Below are positions 8,701 through 9,113 of a DNA stretch of 9,113 nucleotides, piece after piece. This DNA is from RPQJ01 sp035554635 (GTDB lineage: Bacteria; Pseudomonadota; Gammaproteobacteria; Steroidobacterales; Steroidobacteraceae), in NCBI GenBank assembly GCA_035554635.1, contig DATMIB010000132.1, forward strand, positions 1-9,113. The letters run 5' to 3'. Position 1 is the stretch's first letter, and every line of letters starts with the position of its first letter. Below the pieces are notes generated by a model. It did not search any database. It was not told the DNA's origin and saw only the letters and a program-made list of their open reading frames with translations. The position numbers were made by a program, and so were the translations under genes.

Positions 8701-9113
8701 GCGTGTTGCTGCCCTGGATGTAGGCGACGTGACTGAGGTAGGTCAGGTCGACGCCGGTTGCGTTGAGGTCGTCGGTCAGTTCGACGCTGTGCAGGTCGTT
8801 CGGCGAACCTGCCCAGTCGATGACGACGTTGGTGGCCGGTGCGTACAGCACCGGCATGGTCAGCGTGTAGGTGAACGGCACGCCGATCGTGGCCGTGGTC
8901 TGGCCCGCGGGGTTCTTCTTGTCGATCTTTTCGACCGGGATCAGCAGGTTCTGGCAGTTCTGCTTGATACGGCTCGAGGAGCCGTTGACGAACCAGATCC
9001 GGTGCTCGTGCACCGCATCGCAGGCCATCGAGCCGGTGTGCACGACGTTGTCGAAGATCACGAGCCAGCGCTGGTCGGTCTGTCCCGGCTGGGTATAGAA
9101 CGAAAAGTTCGTC
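2771..9113 (-). CDS. Giant DUF11 / SdrD-B repeat surface protein, 5' end outside the window
   Basis: The frame has no stop from the right edge to TGA at 2773-2771, giving at least 2113 residues. Residue numbers here count from the GTG codon at 9061, which is internal: 17 more open codons precede it (reading TNFSFYTQPGQTDQRWL), so the true start and any signal peptide are missing. Modules in order: DUF11-like units at about 52-200, 203-375, 382-537, 549-686, 689-865, 868-1028, 1034-1187, 1194-1332 and 1340-1468; SdrD-B/Cna-B-like 1474-1590; carboxypeptidase-regulatory-like 1592-1680 with a Cys-containing tail to about 1710; DUF11 1758-1885; a second SdrD-B-like 1893-1994; C-terminal module 1998-2096. 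Canonical DUF11 signatures are visible, such as LRYTITVRNVG and TTYVANTTTLNG. There is no LPXTG motif or C-terminal membrane segment. DUF11 modules are known as extracellular beta-sandwich stalks; adhesin, stalk or matrix function is inferred. The next gene follows after 5 bases. Confidence 0.95.
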   Translation of the reverse strand, partial: TNFSFYTQPGQTDQRWLVIFDNVVHTGSMACDAVHEHRIWFVNGSSSRIKQNCQNLLIPVEKIDKKNPAGQTTATIGVPFTYTLTMPVLYAPATNVVIDWAGSPNDLHSVELTDDLNATGVDLTYLSHVAYIQGSNTPVPHTFTNVGGLLTFKDFGIIPAGQQIIIEVTVVLNDTPTNSIGKEFINTAKWYFGRLIDDTFYEPLPGEWGVSPPLTIAAPQLVMTKTGPATLNLGQWGTFALDVHNVGQFEAWNASLLDRLPDGASGGMCEQAPELLSAQVFAADGVTPVAGKGPLTAGTDYSTSFAAAPTCELRFTALTAKAAIGANQRLVVQYRTRLDADTQNGVALTNVAGAVEWFNGDAGTATRVPYRRTLTNGTPATADHEDDHTVTVAIVGDFFDKTVANLTRGTNPATTAQPGDRLRYSLRLRSTGGLPSFTLRDELDALNATAAFVPGTLSFVGALPAGATNNTNPAGGAKGTGLIDLGNLSLAAGGELLLQFDVTLASALVEDTVVANQAAIVIGGATHALSDDPNVNGIADPSVPGDEDPTRITISLPMPAALAKANTQATAAVGEVFRYRITVPSTPFPYPLYDVRIADDLTASAADLRFVSVTKIAGSQPWTPVNVGTATSLVIADPTVGIDIPAGEQVVVEVAVQLENTATNVPGLQFTNTASYLFNRLNGNATTQRPGGPGTTPPMTIVAPDQLTLEKSGPTDMGIGVPATFTLDVHNPSTGTAWGVTLTDRLPDIATGGMCEAAPSQVTAQRFQADGVTAASPPLIQGTDYAVAFSGAPACTLSLRALTPAAALGAGQHLIVTYQAQLDVDTQNGVALTNVAGATEWFSADPTAAATAGQLVTYTRSLTDGTVGVLDHQDAHTTLVLRPTMRFDKTVANLTSGVNPAAVARPGDTLRYTLRVENLSDVTLTGFALRDELDRLNATAAFAAGTLSLVTIPAGADVSGTSATGGARGTGLLDVRNLTLPPSGGTVTVVFDVRLAPVIANGSVVANQSYLNVNDATLALSDDPNVNGPSDPDVPDDDDPTRLTIESAPAFVIQKVSTDLTGDPNVLLAGETLRYTITVRNVGTDDAVGVTLRDQVPVNTQYVAGSTTLNGAVVADAGGWSPLVNGLQIQASAAPTAGAMPAGPVDSASHLATITFDVVIDPSVVDGTVIANQGFVSAPAAGIVDRPSDDPATPTVDDPTRDIVGALPLLYADKRVALQSDQGSPGVVDPGDVLRYTITVTNSASTPATGVVLTDAVPANTTYVANTTTLNGAVYGQPDGGTSPLVSGITLGTLASGATVVVRFDLRVDAGTPAGTVISNQAVVRSVELPGLLTDGDGNPATGPEPTIVVVGDGQQLTISKDVAVVGGGAAIAGATLEYVVRVTNVASVPAQAVVLSDDFAGAPAGRLTFVTGSATLNGSTAGVSFAGSVLTANYGAGALAPGASAVLRFRAVLGANLAVGTTVTNTAVVTWNTPAQTASASVSIGVGGVPGVGVVNGAAWHDANFDDVQDSTERALVGWTVDLYRDDQPVASVPVDATGAYRVSGLAPNDATGTRYELRLRAPGAGARTALLGRAVSPFTNGLQRISDIVVTSGANLQGLDLPIEPNGVLYNSVSRAPIAGATLTLQRAGAGTSLPAACFDDVAQQGQVTLADGYYKFDLNFSDAACPSGGDYLVVATAPSTNYVAGYSQIIPPASGPATAPLAVPSCPGGADDAVPATAQHCEAQTSEFAPAASVPARSAGTRYHVHLRLDGSQSPGSSQAFNNHIPLDPELSGALAISKTTPLMNVTRGQLVPYTITINNVAGLALTDVAIVDRYPAGFTYVEGSARLDGVATEPSLGGRELRWSGLAISGASQHTVQLLLAVGAGVSEGEYVNRAQVVHDLTGNAISGEATATVRVMPDPTFDCTDVTGKVFDDANRNGVQDDGERGIAGVRLSTTNGLLATTDAHGRYHITCAATPDEARGSNFVLKLDDRTLPSGFRMSTPQVQVKRATRGKALKLNFGASIYRVVGLDLADDVFEPGTTTMRIQWRPRLELLLEELRKAPAVLRLSYVADLEDAGLVDQRLAALTKQITDAWTAMNCCYALTIEPEVFWRLGGPPAQPIVRAPEGR
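2774..3070 (-). other. C-terminal EVFWR module of the DUF11 protein
   Basis: Residues 1998-2096 lie outside any DUF11 or SdrD-B unit. Visible order: FEPGTTTMR, a long amphipathic helix RLELLLEELRKAP, strand VLRLSYVADLEDAG, helix LVDQRLAALTKQITDAW, a CC pair, then strand YALTIEPEVFWR and a short Pro-rich tail. This strand-helix-strand-helix-strand order resembles a shortened OmpA-C fold without the GHTD and NRRV motifs. The resemblance is inferred from secondary-structure pattern only. Confidence 0.5.
3080..3385 (-). other. SdrD-B-like domain 2 within the DUF11 gene
   Basis: Residues about 1893-1994 begin VTGKVFDDANRNGVQDDGER and continue GIAGVRLSTTNG, then TDAHGRYHITC. The loop DANRNGVQDDGE has the D-x-N-x-N-G-x-x-D spacing of calcium-binding loops in SdrD-B domains. 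Calcium binding is known for the family and inferred here. It directly precedes the C-terminal module. Confidence 0.8.
4212..4227. repeat. 16-bp perfect palindrome inside a coding region
   Basis: GTGCCGGCGCCGGCAC is its own reverse complement. It encodes AGAG with flanking residues in the DUF11 gene and is most easily explained by GC-rich codon use. Confidence 0.4.
4292..4642 (-). other. SdrD-B/Cna-B-like domain 1 within the DUF11 gene
   Basis: Residues about 1474-1590 begin VVNGAAWHDANFDDVQDSTE and continue ALVGWTVDLYRDD, then a GAYRVSGLAP strand. This is the usual layout of SdrD-B/Cna-B beta-sandwiches: an acidic loop after the first strand, then a V-L-Y strand and a G-Y-x-F/V strand. The loop DANFDDVQD has Asp where the usual N-G is found, a degenerate calcium-type loop. 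Confidence 0.75.
5978..7417 (-). repeat. Tandem three-module block, copy 2 (DUF11 gene)
   Basis: Residues about 549-1028 repeat copy 1: VGEVFRYRI, GGMCEAAP, TQNGVALTNVAGATEWF, FDKTVANLTSGVNP, LRDELDRLNATAAF, DDPNVNG and DPTRLTI. Some identity persists in DNA: a 27-base segment is identical at 6029-6055 and 7502-7528. Most of the block has diverged, so the duplication is not recent, or DNA identity survives only in short conserved segments. Confidence 0.9.
7451..8908 (-). repeat. Tandem three-module block, copy 1 (DUF11 gene)
   Basis: Residues about 52-537 (numbered from 9061) contain three modules: an N-terminal DUF11-like unit (IGVPFTYTL), a Cys-containing unit (GGMCEQAP to TNVAGAVEWF) and a canonical DUF11 unit (FDKTVANLT to DDPNVNG to DPTRITI). 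The same three modules recur in the same order in copy 2, with anchor offsets of 484 to 497 residues. Confidence 0.9.

Noticed and set aside
5978..8908. Recent duplication or assembly artefact
   Set aside because: The two blocks differ throughout in protein and DNA, with only short exact matches (27 bases at 6029-6055 and 7502-7528), so this is an old duplication.

Overview
The window is high-GC, strongly GC3-biased DNA carrying parts of two very large genes, both on the minus strand and read right to left. There is no intergenic space beyond 5 bases. I see no RNA gene, mobile element, CRISPR array, promoter or terminator. The content (Sec-type signal peptide, OmpA-like peptidoglycan-binding domains, the start of an outer-membrane-type region) points to a Gram-negative bacterium, most likely a high-GC proteobacterium. 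The exact lineage cannot be read from this sequence.

Right and central part (9113 down to 2771): one continuous frame, open at the right edge, encodes at least 2113 residues of a giant modular surface or secreted protein. It has about ten DUF11-like (conserved-repeat) beta-sandwich modules, two SdrD-B/Cna-B-like modules, one carboxypeptidase-regulatory-like insert, and a C-terminal module of about 100 residues ending in an EVFWR-containing strand. The first two thirds contain a tandem duplication of a three-module block of about 485 residues. The real start codon and any signal peptide lie outside the window.

Left part (2765 down to 1): the second gene starts 5 bases after the stop of the first, and that stop codon lies inside a Shine-Dalgarno-like AGGTGA. 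It encodes a signal peptide, three tandem OmpA-C-like domains (the third lacking key peptidoglycan-contact residues), Ig-like/beta-rich segments, and the beginning of what looks like an outer-membrane protein region. It runs off the left edge after 921 codons.

Working model (inference): the two genes form a translationally coupled pair. The downstream protein would be a peptidoglycan-tethered outer-membrane component, and the upstream DUF11 protein a long extracellular stalk or filament that it anchors, exports or pairs with. Both proteins may share an OmpA-like fold at the ends that face each other. The long open frames on the plus strand are in-register antisense shadows caused by the scarcity of TTA, CTA and TCA codons.
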